This document shows, in pieces, positions 1 to 8,620 of a stretch of 64,000 nt of DNA. The notes below the pieces were generated by a model. The model saw nothing but the letters and a program-made list of their open reading frames with translations, was not told where the DNA came from and searched no databases. The DNA is from Paramesorhizobium deserti (lineage in GTDB: Bacteria > Pseudomonadota > Alphaproteobacteria > Rhizobiales > Rhizobiaceae): NCBI RefSeq assembly GCF_001558695.1, contig NZ_LNTU01000023.1, positions 558,001 to 622,000 on the forward strand, given 5' to 3'. Within the stretch, counting starts at the first letter, position 1, and every line of letters begins with the position of its first letter. The position numbers were made by a program, and so were the translations under genes.

Positions 1-921
1 ATTATTTTTCTGGGCTACGGAGCGGCGCGCCTGCGGGTGCTGAGCGAGGCGGCCGGTGACGGGCTTTCCGAGTTCGTCTTCGTGATATCGACGCCCCTGC
101 TTCTGTTTCGCACAATGATCTCGGCGGATTTCCACGGCAGCGCCCCATGGGCTCTGTGGATGGCCTATTTTTCCGGCGTGATCGGTGCCTGGCTCATCTC
201 GCACGGGACGATTCGCGCGGTTTTCGGCCGGGACAGGCGCGCCGGCGTGGTGGCCGGCGTGTCGGGCGCATTCTCGAATCTGGTGTTTCTCGGCGTGCCC
301 CTGATGCTGGGCGTTTTCGGCCAGGAAGGCGTGACGATCATCTCGCTCATCATTTCCATCCATCTGCCATTGATGATGGCGGCTTCCATCGCCCTTAACG
401 AATGGGCGATGCGGCGCGATGGGGTGCAGACTGGCGAAACCCATTTCATCGGGACACTCAAGGCATTTCTGCGAAGCCTTCTGCACAATCCGCTGATCAT
501 CGGCATTCTGGCGGGATGGGCATGGCGCTTTACCGGGCTGGCGATGCCCGAACTCGCCTTGACCCTGGTAAATACGCTGGCAGGCGTAGCGGGGCCCGTC
601 GCGCTGTTCGCGATGGGAATGGGCCTGAAGAAATTCGGTATTTCCGGCAATGTGCGGGCTGCCTCGCTCATTGCGACGCTCAAGCTGATGCTGATGCCGG
701 CGGTGGTTCTGGCGGTCGCCTGGATGCTGCAGCTCCCGCCGCTGACGGCCAAGGTCGCCGTCACTGCCGCCGCGCTTCCCTCCGGTATCAATTCCTATCT
801 GATCGCCACCCGGTTCGGAACGGGGCAGGCGCTCGCCTCCACCTCAATGGTGATCGCCACTGGCCTCTCGGCCCTGACGATCGGCGTCTGGATATCCATC
901 GCCACGCATATCTTTGGCTGA
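1..921 (+). CDS. AEC-family permease (5' end outside window)
   Basis: Integral membrane protein of the auxin efflux carrier (AEC) family, which exports small organic acids or related solutes. The frame is open from the first base, so the true start lies upstream; about 306 residues are visible against a usual 310-320, so only a few are missing. The protein is almost wholly hydrophobic helices in two blocks separated by a short charged loop (after NEWAMRRDG). The second block has the glycine- and proline-rich runs usual in this family (GVAGPVALFAMGMGLKKFG and AALPSGINSYLIA). The substrate cannot be told from sequence. It is followed by a 174-base gap and then gabD on the same strand. Confidence 0.82.
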   Translation: MIFLGYGAARLRVLSEAAGDGLSEFVFVISTPLLLFRTMISADFHGSAPWALWMAYFSGVIGAWLISHGTIRAVFGRDRRAGVVAGVSGAFSNLVFLGVPLMLGVFGQEGVTIISLIISIHLPLMMAASIALNEWAMRRDGVQTGETHFIGTLKAFLRSLLHNPLIIGILAGWAWRFTGLAMPELALTLVNTLAGVAGPVALFAMGMGLKKFGISGNVRAASLIATLKLMLMPAVVLAVAWMLQLPPLTAKVAVTAAALPSGINSYLIATRFGTGQALASTSMVIATGLSALTIGVWISIATHIFG

Positions 922-1095
922 TCTCAGCAAATCGTGATTGTGGGGCGGCGTCATTGCGCGGCGGGCAGGGTGGACAATTCGATCGTCCGCGCAAGATACT
1001 GTCCTTGACATTCCCTACGATCGCGCGTGAGAAATTCCCGGACGTTGGAGAGGGCACAGGATCGGCCATCGCCGATATGCTCGAGGAGAACAACA

Positions 1096-2553
1096 ATGCT
1101 TCAGAAGACCAGCTATTTCATGAAACAGGCCAATCTGATCGCCGGCGAGTGGGTGGAGGCCGATTCCGGCCAAACCATCGACGTCGTCAACCCGGCGACG
1201 GGCCTGAAGATCGGAACGGTGCCGAATTCAGGCAAGGCGGAGACGGTGCGCGCCATCGAGGCGGCGGCGGAAGCATTCGAAAGCTGGAAGAAGACGTCAG
1301 CCAGCGAACGCGCCAAGCTGATGCGCAAGCTGCACGACCTGATCATGGAGAATCAGGATGCGCTGGCCGAACTCCTGACGCTCGAACAGGGCAAGTCGCT
1401 CACCGAGGCAAAGGGCGAAGTGGGCATGTCCGCCGCCTATATCCTCTGGTATGCCGAGGAAGCGCGCCGCATCTATGGCGACGTGGTGCCGTCGCCCTGG
1501 CGCGACCGCCGCATCATGGTGACGAAGGAGCCGGTGGGCGTGATCGCCGCCATCACGCCATGGAACTTCCCGTCCTCGATGCTCGCCCGCAAGATTGGCC
1601 CGGCGCTCGCCTCTGGCTGCACGGCTGTGGTGAAGCCGGCGACGCAGACGCCTTATTCCGGTCTTGCCTGGGGCGTGCTCTGCGAAGAGGCGGGCATTCC
1701 GAAGGGTGTCGTCAACATCCTGACGGGCTCGGCATCCGAGATCGGCGGCGAGATGACGCGCAACCCGCTGGTGCGCAAGATCACCTTCACCGGCTCGACC
1801 GAGGTCGGCAAGATCCTGATCAAGCAGGCGGCGAGCACGGTCAAGAAAGTGTCGATGGAACTCGGCGGCAATGCGCCGTTCATCGTCTTCGACGATGCGG
1901 ATCTCGACCGTGCGGTGGAAGGGGCGATCGCGGCGAAGTTCCGCAATTCCGGGCAGACCTGCGTGTGCACCAACCGTTTCTTCGTGCAGTCGAAGATCTA
2001 CGGCAAATTCGTCGAGAAATTTGCCGCCGCCGCCGAGAAGCTGAAGGTCGGCAACGGGCTCGAAGAGGGCACCCAGCAGGGGCCGCTGATCGACGAGAAG
2101 GCGGTGCAGAAGGTCGAGGAATTCATCGCCGACGCCGAGAAGAAGGGCGGCAAGGTGATGACCGGCGGCAAGCGGCACGCGCTGGGCGGCACTTACTTTC
2201 AGCCGACCGTCATCGCCGATGCCAAGCCGCGCATGCGCTTCACCAGGGAGGAGATATTCGGTCCCGTCGCGCCGGTCTATAAATTCAAGAACGAGCAGGA
2301 GGCGATCGATCTCGCAAACAATACCGAATACGGCCTTGCCTGCTATTTCTACACGCAGGATCTCGGCCGCGCCTTCCGCGTGATGGAGGGGCTGAAATAC
2401 GGCCTGATCGGCGTCAATGAGGGCGTTATCACCACCGTCGAGGCGCCGTTCGGCGGCCTTAAGGAGTCCGGTCTCGGCAAGGAAGGCGGACATCAGGGCA
2501 TCGAGGATTATCTCGACACCAAATATGTCTGCATTGGTGGGTTGGGAATTTAA
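1096..2553 (+). CDS. gabD: NAD(P)-dependent succinate-semialdehyde dehydrogenase
   Basis: Oxidises succinate semialdehyde to succinate, the last step of the GABA shunt, in the cytoplasm. The 485-residue product has the full aldehyde dehydrogenase fold. TPWNFP lies near residue 156, the catalytic Glu is in MELGGNAP near 255, and the catalytic Cys is in SGQTCVCTNR near 286. The CxC pair is the redox-sensitive motif usual in GabD. I chose the ATG at 1096 because GAGGAG lies just upstream at 1083 and because conserved sequence begins soon after; an open frame continues upstream without support. The TAA stop directly abuts a heptamer palindrome at 2554. Related semialdehyde substrates such as glutarate semialdehyde cannot be excluded. 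Confidence 0.9.
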   Translation: MLQKTSYFMKQANLIAGEWVEADSGQTIDVVNPATGLKIGTVPNSGKAETVRAIEAAAEAFESWKKTSASERAKLMRKLHDLIMENQDALAELLTLEQGKSLTEAKGEVGMSAAYILWYAEEARRIYGDVVPSPWRDRRIMVTKEPVGVIAAITPWNFPSSMLARKIGPALASGCTAVVKPATQTPYSGLAWGVLCEEAGIPKGVVNILTGSASEIGGEMTRNPLVRKITFTGSTEVGKILIKQAASTVKKVSMELGGNAPFIVFDDADLDRAVEGAIAAKFRNSGQTCVCTNRFFVQSKIYGKFVEKFAAAAEKLKVGNGLEEGTQQGPLIDEKAVQKVEEFIADAEKKGGKVMTGGKRHALGGTYFQPTVIADAKPRMRFTREEIFGPVAPVYKFKNEQEAIDLANNTEYGLACYFYTQDLGRAFRVMEGLKYGLIGVNEGVITTVEAPFGGLKESGLGKEGGHQGIEDYLDTKYVCIGGLGI

Positions 2554-2627
2554 TAGTGAGATAGTGAGTAGGGAATAGTGAGATAGTGGGTTAATCGCCT
2601 TCACTACTCACTATTCCCTATCTCACT
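2554..2627. repeat. Palindromic heptamer-repeat element, gene-less copy (site R1)
   Basis: The segment between gabD and galM is made of tandem 7-8-base units, TAGTGAG, ATAGTGAG and TAGGGAA. The arm at 2563-2588 is closely matched in reverse complement by the arm at 2602-2627, with the same blocks (AGTGAG, GGGAATAGTGAG, TAGTG) and only one-base phase shifts, separated by 13 bases. It would fold into a long hairpin. The same units form the inverted ends of the four-helix-bundle cassette at 36029-36497 and the palindrome at 33353-33392. It begins at the base after the gabD TAA stop. Confidence 0.85.
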
Positions 2628-2645
2628 CAAAAGGGCCTGCACATC

Positions 2646-3662
2646 GTGACATCGGAAATATTCGGAGAGACGCCGGATGGCGAGGCGGTTCATCGCATCA
2701 CGCTATCCGGTGGAGGGCTGACCGCGAAAATCCTGACCTATGGCGCGGCCATCCAGGATCTGCGGCTTGAGGGCCACGAACCGTCGCTCGTGCTGGGGTA
2801 TGAGGATTTTGCCGATTATCCCGCCCATTCGCCGCATATGGGGGCAATTGCCGGGCGATCGGCCAATCGCATCCGCAATGGCACCTTCACCATCGACGGC
2901 ACCACCTATGAGGTGGACCGCAATTTCCTTGAGGCTCATAATCTGCATGGCGGACGAAAGGGGCTGGGCAAGCGGGTCTGGCGGGTGACCGGCTCGGGGC
3001 CGGATTTCGTGACGCTCGCCATCCTCGCCGCCGATGGCGAGATGGGCTTTCCCGGCAATCTCAACGTCAGCTGCACCTATATGCTGAGCCCCGGCGGGAC
3101 GCTGGTCGTCCGGCTCGAGGCGGTGACCGACAAGCCGACGATCTGCAATCTTATCCATCACAGCTATTTCAATCTGGATGACGGCGGCGAAACCGACATT
3201 CTCGACCATCAGGTGATGATCGGGGCAGAGGCCTATCTGCCTTCGAATGAGGCGCTGATGCCGGATGGCCGTGTCCTGCCGGTCGAGGGCACCAGCCATG
3301 ATTTCCGCGCCTTCCGCCCGGTGCGACTGGAGAAGGACGGCGCGCAAATCGTCTATGACAATAATTTCTGCCTTTCCGCCCAGCGCGGGCCGCTCAGGTG
3401 GTGTGCGGCCGCCAGGGGCGCAAAGTCCGGCGTCCGTCTCGATGTCTCGACGACGGAGCCCGGCGTGCAGTTCTATGCCGGCAATACACTGGCCCGCCCG
3501 GCGGTCGGCCTGACGGGCAAGCCTTACGACAATTACGCGGGCCTCTGCTTCGAGCCGCAGATCTGGCCGGATTCGCCAAGCTTTCCCTATTTTCCACAGG
3601 CGGTATTGCGGCCGGGTGAGGTGTACGCGCAGACGACGCATTATAGTTTCAGCAGAGGGTAG
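2646..3662 (+). CDS. galM: Aldose 1-epimerase (galactose mutarotase)
   Basis: Interconverts alpha and beta anomers of hexoses in the cytoplasm. The 338-residue product has the GalM landmarks in order: NRIRNGTF near residue 74, NLHGG near 99, the catalytic His in NLIHHSYFNL near 170, and the catalytic Glu in CFEPQIWPDS near 301. The start is GTG at 2646; no in-frame ATG lies before the conserved N-terminal region and the upstream AAAGGG is only a weak ribosome-binding site. It is separated from gabD by the palindromic repeat, so co-transcription is uncertain. Its true sugar is unknown; pentose or hexose mutarotases of sugar-uptake operons look alike. Confidence 0.87.
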   Translation: MTSEIFGETPDGEAVHRITLSGGGLTAKILTYGAAIQDLRLEGHEPSLVLGYEDFADYPAHSPHMGAIAGRSANRIRNGTFTIDGTTYEVDRNFLEAHNLHGGRKGLGKRVWRVTGSGPDFVTLAILAADGEMGFPGNLNVSCTYMLSPGGTLVVRLEAVTDKPTICNLIHHSYFNLDDGGETDILDHQVMIGAEAYLPSNEALMPDGRVLPVEGTSHDFRAFRPVRLEKDGAQIVYDNNFCLSAQRGPLRWCAAARGAKSGVRLDVSTTEPGVQFYAGNTLARPAVGLTGKPYDNYAGLCFEPQIWPDSPSFPYFPQAVLRPGEVYAQTTHYSFSRG

Positions 3663-3974
3663 GGGCAGCTTCTCTTTAACCGCACCGCCTGGACGTCTGG
3701 GTGGTTCTGAACAGTTGATGCAGCGGAGGAGGCGAGGCATGGATTCCAGTGACAAGCACTGGAATGACGGGTTGAGAGGTTGCTGCTCTGACGAAGATCG
3801 CCGAGCCTGTCCGGTGCTTACGATTAGCCGGAAACATCAATTTTTCCGTCATTCCAGTGCTTGTCACTGGAATCCATGCCTCGACAGTGCCGCATCCGCT
3901 ACGTTGGAAACGCGGCTGCCACTTAATGAAACGTCGTGGATCCATTCCGGAGACACGATAGGCCCGGATCGGGC
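3663..3974. other. 312-base intergenic region dominated by repeats
   Basis: Lies between the convergent ends of galM and the sugar kinase. It holds a perfect 37-bp inverted pair (3734-3770 and 3846-3882), listed separately, and a degenerate ATCCATTCCGGA fragment near 3938 related to the CCTCGGG repeat family. I see no gene in it; an open frame crossing it has no ribosome-binding site and no family resemblance. Confidence 0.7.
3734..3882. repeat. MITE-like unit with perfect 37-bp inverted ends
   Basis: Bases 3734-3770 and 3846-3882 are exact reverse complements over 37 bases with a 75-base centre. Each arm contains its own smaller palindrome, ATTCCAGTG and CACTGGAAT around a 5-base loop. The arms end in GGCATGGATTCC, which resembles the GGAATGGATCC ends of the CCTCGGG family elsewhere in the window. 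Such units are abundant in rhizobial intergenic DNA. No gene is present between the arms. Confidence 0.85.
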
Positions 3975-4913
3975 TCACGCTTCACATAACTTCTCAAAAG
4001 CCTCCCGCGCCTCATCCATTGGCGCAAGCGCGCCGTGGAACTCGACGACACGGGCTGCCACGCAATGGGCGCGCCTTGCCGCATCGGCGGGGGCAAGCCC
4101 CTTAAGGCGGGCTGAGAGATAGGCGCCGTTGAAGCTGTCGCCGGCACCCGTCGTGTCGACGGCATTGGCGGTTACGGCCGGTACGGATTCCTCGTGTCCC
4201 TCTGCCACCACGAGGGCAGGGCCGGTCCCGTCCTTGACCACGATCTCCTTTACACCCAATGCCGTGAGACGGGCCGCCGTAACCGTGGGTACTGCATCGC
4301 CGAACAAATCCTTCTCGTCGGGGAAGGTGGGAAGTGCGATGTCGGCGAGCCGCATGGCGTCCCCGATCGCGGCGCGCGCGGTCTCGACATTCTCCCAGAG
4401 CCTTGGTCGGTAATTCGGATCGAAGGCGATGCGGCTGCCGTTTTCGCGTGCGGTGGCGATTGCTTCGAGCAGGGTCTGACGATCGGCCGGGGCGAGAATG
4501 GCAAGCGTGATGCCTGAGAAATAGACGATATCGCGGCCTTTCAGGCTGGCGGTGAGCGCCTCGCGGTCGCTGGCGAGCCTGCGCGCGGCGGCATCGCTGC
4601 GCCAATAGGTGAAGGAGCGCTCGGCGCCATCGAGCGTGATAGCGTAAAGGCCGGGGCGGGCGCCGGAAATGATGGGACTTTTGGCGATTCCTATGCCGTT
4701 TTCGGCAAAGAAATCACGCTGTTTTCGGGAAAACGGATCATCGCCGAAGGCGCTGACATAGTCGACCGCGTAATCCGGGGCCGAAAGCGCGCGGACATAC
4801 CAGATCGTGTTGAACGTATCGCCGGCAAAGCCCATGCGCCAATTGTCGCCCGCGGCTCCCGACAGTTCGATCATGCATTCGCCGATAGATGCAAATCCGC
4901 TCAATTTTCTCAT
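3975..4913 (-). CDS. kdgK: PfkB-family sugar kinase, probably 2-keto-3-deoxygluconate kinase
   Basis: Phosphorylates a sugar acid, most likely 2-dehydro-3-deoxygluconate to its 6-phosphate for cleavage by KDPG aldolase. The 312-residue product begins with SIGECMIEL and has GFAGDTFNTIWY, the RPGLYAI and YWRSDAAAR segments usual in KdgK, and the PfkB signature TTGAGDSFNGAY with catalytic Asp near residue 258. I place the start at ATG 4913. Longer in-frame starts up to 5051 add unrelated residues and would run into the divergent DUF1045 gene. AGGGG lies very close upstream of 4913. No partner aldolase is nearby. Confidence 0.8.
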   Translation of the reverse strand: MRKLSGFASIGECMIELSGAAGDNWRMGFAGDTFNTIWYVRALSAPDYAVDYVSAFGDDPFSRKQRDFFAENGIGIAKSPIISGARPGLYAITLDGAERSFTYWRSDAAARRLASDREALTASLKGRDIVYFSGITLAILAPADRQTLLEAIATARENGSRIAFDPNYRPRLWENVETARAAIGDAMRLADIALPTFPDEKDLFGDAVPTVTAARLTALGVKEIVVKDGTGPALVVAEGHEESVPAVTANAVDTTGAGDSFNGAYLSARLKGLAPADAARRAHCVAARVVEFHGALAPMDEAREAFEKLCEA

Positions 4914-5049
4914 CCCCTGTATTGATCGCCCCTCAATAGTCAGGCGGAAGGCAAAAGGCCAGTGTGCAATTACGCCGATAGGCGGAGATTTCCTTTGTTG
5001 GCTTGTCATATTCCGCGTGTAACAAGGATGGGGAATGAGGGAATCGGGC

Positions 5050-5769
5050 ATGCGCTACGCGATCTATTTCACGCCGCCAGCCGGCGACCCGCTCACCAAG
5101 GTGGCCGCCAACTGGCTGGGCCGCAATGTCTTCAGCGGCCACGCCGTGAAGCCGCCGGCGATCCGCTCCTTCGAGGCGGAGGAAGTCGCCCGGCTGACGG
5201 TGGAGCCGCGTCGCTATGGTTTTCATGCGACGCTGAAGGCGCCTTTCCGGCTCGATGAGAGCCTGACCGAGCGCGACCTTCTGTCGGCCTTGATGCACTT
5301 CGCGTCGTCGACGGGTCCGGTGACAATCCCTAAGCTGCAGGTGGCCGCTATCGGCCATTTCTTCGCGCTGGTGCCCGAGGAGCCGTTGCCCGAACTCGAC
5401 CAACTGGCGAACGATGTCGTCGTGGCGCTGGACCGATTTCGTGCGCCGGCGACCGATGCGGAGAAGGCCAGGCGACGGCCTGATTCCTTAAGTATTTCGC
5501 AGTTGAGGAATCTCGAGCAATGGGGGTATCCTTACGTGTTCGATGATTTTCGCTTTCACATGACTTTGACCGGACGTGTCGAGGAGAAGGATAGGCTTCG
5601 CGTCGCGGGCATGCTGGATGCGTTTTTCGAACCGGTTTTGAGCGAGCCGGTCGAAATCGCCAATCTCGCGCTGTTCGTCGAGGCTGAGCCAGGCGCGCCG
5701 TTCGAAGTCCATTCCCTTCACCCGCTGGCGCAACCTGCATTGACGGGAGCCGGCCGGAAGAGTGCCTGA
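5050..5769 (+). CDS. DUF1045 phosphonate-metabolism protein (2H phosphodiesterase fold)
   Basis: Member of the DUF1045 family found in phosphonate operons, with the two His-x-Thr motifs of the 2H phosphoesterase superfamily: HAT near residue 58 and HMT near residue 169. The family is thought to act on a cyclic or ribosyl phosphate intermediate of carbon-phosphorus lyase catabolism. I choose ATG 5050 (MRYAIYFTPP) because family members begin there. ATG 5035 adds five residues and has AAGGA at a good distance, so it is a serious alternative. The stop is one base before phnM, indicating one operon with phnM and phnN. Confidence 0.82.
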   Translation: MRYAIYFTPPAGDPLTKVAANWLGRNVFSGHAVKPPAIRSFEAEEVARLTVEPRRYGFHATLKAPFRLDESLTERDLLSALMHFASSTGPVTIPKLQVAAIGHFFALVPEEPLPELDQLANDVVVALDRFRAPATDAEKARRRPDSLSISQLRNLEQWGYPYVFDDFRFHMTLTGRVEEKDRLRVAGMLDAFFEPVLSEPVEIANLALFVEAEPGAPFEVHSLHPLAQPALTGAGRKSA

Positions 5770-5770
5770 C

Positions 5771-6910
5771 ATGCCGCATGAATTCATTTTGAAAAATGCC
5801 CGGATCATCCTCGAAAACGAGGTGCTTACGGGCTCCGTGCTCATCCGGGATGGGCAGATCGCGGATATTTCCGAAGGATCAATGCTCGCCGGCGAGGATC
5901 TGGAGGGCGATTTCCTGACGCCGGGGCTGATCGAGCTCCATACCGATCATCTGGAGGGGCACTATGCCCCGCGCCCCAAGGTGCGCTGGAACCCCATCGC
6001 CGCCGTCCAGGCGCATGACGCGCAGATCGCCGCTTCCGGCATCACCACGGTCTTTGATGCGTTGCGCGTCGGTCTCGATGCCGAGGCCGACGTGGGCGTG
6101 GAGGACATGGCCGTGCTGGCCGATGCGATTTCGGACGGCATGAAGAACAACCGGCTGCGGGCCGAGCATTTCCTGCATCTGCGCTGCGAGGTTTCGGCGC
6201 CCGACTGCCTGGAGGCTTTCGCGGCCATACAAGGCTATGACCGGGTGCGCATGGCCTCGCTGATGGATCATGCGCCGGGACAGCGGCAGTTCGCCGATGC
6301 GGAGAGCTACCGCGTCTATTACATGCGCAAGCTGAAAACCTCGGAGGAGGAATTCCGCCGCTATTGCGAAAGGCGTATGGCCGATTCCGAGCGATACTCT
6401 GCGGTCAACCGCAAGATGATCTCCGAGGCCTGCCAGGCGCGCGATATCGTGCTGGCGAGCCATGACGACGCGACTGTCGCCCATGTGGAAGAGGCCGTGG
6501 AGCAGGGGATACGCGTGGCTGAATTCCCGACCACCTTGGCGGCTGCTGCGGCGTCGAAAGAGGCGGGATTGTCGGTGCTGATGGGCGCGCCGAATGTGGT
6601 GCGCGGCGGATCGCATTCGGGCAATGTCTCGGCACGCGAACTGGCGGAGAAGGGCTGTCTCGACATCCTTTCCTCCGACTACATCCCTTTCAGCCTGATG
6701 CAGTCGGCATTCTTCCTGAGTGATGTGGTCGAGGGAATCACCCTGCCGCAGGCGATGCGGCTCGTGTCGAAGAATTCGGCTGAAGCCGTCGGGCTTGAGG
6801 ATCGCGGCGAGGTCGCCATGGGCAAGCGCGCCGATCTGGTGCGTGTGCGGGTCGATGATCATGTGCCAGTCATCAGGACGGTCTGGCGCCAGGGAGAACG
6901 GGTGATATGA
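5771..6910 (+). CDS. phnM: Alpha-D-ribose 1-methylphosphonate 5-triphosphate diphosphatase
   Basis: Metal-dependent amidohydrolase that removes pyrophosphate from ribosyl phosphonate triphosphate to give the substrate of C-P lyase. The 379-residue product has the family signature HTDHLE near residue 56 and PNVVRGGSHSGN near 280, plus the C-terminal amidohydrolase strand ending RADLVRVRVDDHVP. ATG 5771 directly follows the DUF1045 stop; a GTG at 5762 would overlap that gene. Its stop overlaps the phnN start as ATGA. The C-P lyase core that makes its substrate is not in the window. Confidence 0.9.
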   Translation: MPHEFILKNARIILENEVLTGSVLIRDGQIADISEGSMLAGEDLEGDFLTPGLIELHTDHLEGHYAPRPKVRWNPIAAVQAHDAQIAASGITTVFDALRVGLDAEADVGVEDMAVLADAISDGMKNNRLRAEHFLHLRCEVSAPDCLEAFAAIQGYDRVRMASLMDHAPGQRQFADAESYRVYYMRKLKTSEEEFRRYCERRMADSERYSAVNRKMISEACQARDIVLASHDDATVAHVEEAVEQGIRVAEFPTTLAAAAASKEAGLSVLMGAPNVVRGGSHSGNVSARELAEKGCLDILSSDYIPFSLMQSAFFLSDVVEGITLPQAMRLVSKNSAEAVGLEDRGEVAMGKRADLVRVRVDDHVPVIRTVWRQGERVI

Positions 6911-7533
6911 CGGCAGCAGGGTCGATCGAACGCATCATGAGCGAAACGCGGCCGCTCAGGAACGGTGTTTTTGTTGCCGTCGTGGGGCCGAGCGGCTCGG
7001 GCAAGGACACCATCCTTTCCTATGCGCGGGAGCGGCTAGAGCAGCGCCCCGAATTCCATTTCGTGCGCCGGATCGTGACGCGAACGGCCGACGGCGATAC
7101 GGAAGAGCATGATACGCTGAACGAGCAGGCTTTCGATGCAGCATTGCAATCCGGCGCCTTCAGCCTGCATTGGAACGCGCATGGGCTGCGCTATGCGCTG
7201 CCCAAATCCGTCGACCATCATGTGGAAAACGGCTCGGTGGTCATCGCCAATGTCTCGCGCAGCACGCTTGGCGGGCTCGGCGCCATCTATGCCAATGTCC
7301 GGATCGTCCATCTCAATGCCGCGCCGGAGGTGCTGGCGCGGCGCCTCGCCCAGCGCGGGCGCGAGGACGCGGCGGCGATCGAAGAGCGGCTCAGGCGCGG
7401 CGCCAAGGCGATTGCCCATCGCGACGGGGCGATCATGCTCGACAATTCGGGCCCAGTGGAGATCGCCGGCGATCGTTTCATCGCCATATTGGAGAAAGCC
7501 GCCGCCTTCGCCGCTATTTGCGAGCAGATTTGA
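6907..7533 (+). CDS. phnN: Ribose 1,5-bisphosphate phosphokinase
   Basis: Uses ATP to phosphorylate ribose 1,5-bisphosphate to PRPP, recycling the ribose released by the C-P lyase pathway. The 208-residue product is a guanylate-kinase-like P-loop protein with VGPSGSGKDT near residues 25-34 and RRIVTRTADGDTEEHD following, where guanylate kinases have their substrate region. It overlaps phnM by four bases (ATGA), so it is translationally coupled. A second possible start, MSETRPLRNG at 6937, lies nearer the P-loop. It is the last gene of the DUF1045-phnM-phnN operon; dusA follows after 71 bases and is probably separate. Confidence 0.88.
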   Translation: MTAAGSIERIMSETRPLRNGVFVAVVGPSGSGKDTILSYARERLEQRPEFHFVRRIVTRTADGDTEEHDTLNEQAFDAALQSGAFSLHWNAHGLRYALPKSVDHHVENGSVVIANVSRSTLGGLGAIYANVRIVHLNAAPEVLARRLAQRGREDAAAIEERLRRGAKAIAHRDGAIMLDNSGPVEIAGDRFIAILEKAAAFAAICEQI

Positions 7534-7604
7534 CGGGGGAGGCCAAACCTTCCTTAGGCTGCGGCGATCTTGAATTTCCTTCCATTCCGCTTTAGCTGAC
7601 CGGG

Positions 7605-8597
7605 ATGGAAAATTATCCGCGATATAGGCTGGCCATTGCGCCGATGATGGATTGGACGGACCGGCATTGCCGGTTCCTCCATCGTCAGATGACGCGGCAT
7701 GCGCTTCTCTATACCGAGATGGTGGTGGCCGATGCCGCCATCCACGGCCATCGCGAGCGGCTGCTCGGCTTTTCCGCCGAGGAGCATCCCGTCGCGCTGC
7801 AGCTCGGCGGTTCCGATCCGGTGAAACTGGCGGAAGCCGCAAGGATCGGCGCCGGTTTCGGCTATGACGAGATCAATCTTAATGTCGGCTGCCCGTCTGA
7901 CCGGGTGCAATCAGGCACTTTCGGCGCCTGCCTGATGAAGAGCCCGGAGCTGGTCGCGGAATGCGTCGCGGCGATGAAGCGCGCGGTCGATATTCCCGTT
8001 ACCGTCAAGTGCCGGATCGGCGTCGACGATCAGGATCCGGAAGTGGCGCTCGACACGCTCGCCCGCCAGGTGATCGATGCGGGAGCGGATGCGCTCTGGG
8101 TCCATGCGCGCAAGGCCTGGCTGCAGGGGCTGTCGCCGAAGGAGAACCGGGATATCCCGCCGCTCGACTATGACCGCGTCTACCGGCTGAAAGCCGAATA
8201 TGCGAATCATTTCATCGGCATCAATGGCGGCATTCAGACGCTCGATGAGGCGCTGGATCATCTCGACCGTGTCGACGGCGTCATGCTCGGCCGCGCCGCC
8301 TATCATAATCCGGGCCTTCTGATCGAAGCGGACCGGCGCATTTTCGGCGATGAGCGCGCGCCTGTCGATGCCGTCACCCTCATCGACACGATGTGCGATT
8401 ATGCCGACCGGCATATCGCCGCCGGCGGCAGGCTTTCGCATGTCACCCGCCATATGATCGGGCTCTTCCAGGGCATGCCCGGCGCCCGACGCTGGCGGCA
8501 GCTGCTCTCGACCGAGGCGACGCGCGCGGATGCCGACAGCGATGTTATCCGCAAGGCCTTCGCGGAAATCGGGGAGAATGCCGTTGAGGCGGCCTGA
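7605..8597 (+). CDS. dusA: tRNA-dihydrouridine synthase A
   Basis: FMN-dependent reductase that converts uridine to dihydrouridine in the D-loop of tRNAs. The 330-residue product begins with APMMDWTDRHCRFL, has the catalytic Cys in NVGCPSDRVQSG near residue 96, and carries the DusA-specific HARKAWLQGLSPKENR and the barrel-closing MLGRAAYHNPG. Length and motif order fit DusA rather than DusB or DusC. No strong ribosome-binding site is visible ahead of ATG 7605, but conserved residues start right after it. A long repeat element follows the stop. Confidence 0.92.
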   Translation: MENYPRYRLAIAPMMDWTDRHCRFLHRQMTRHALLYTEMVVADAAIHGHRERLLGFSAEEHPVALQLGGSDPVKLAEAARIGAGFGYDEINLNVGCPSDRVQSGTFGACLMKSPELVAECVAAMKRAVDIPVTVKCRIGVDDQDPEVALDTLARQVIDAGADALWVHARKAWLQGLSPKENRDIPPLDYDRVYRLKAEYANHFIGINGGIQTLDEALDHLDRVDGVMLGRAAYHNPGLLIEADRRIFGDERAPVDAVTLIDTMCDYADRHIAAGGRLSHVTRHMIGLFQGMPGARRWRQLLSTEATRADADSDVIRKAFAEIGENAVEAA

Positions 8598-8620
8598 TAA
8601 ATAGAGGGCGTCCTGTTTTG

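Noticed and set aside
402-2282. A 626-codon plus-strand frame running across the AEC permease and gabD
   Set aside because: It spans two recognisable genes in another frame and has no motif of its own.
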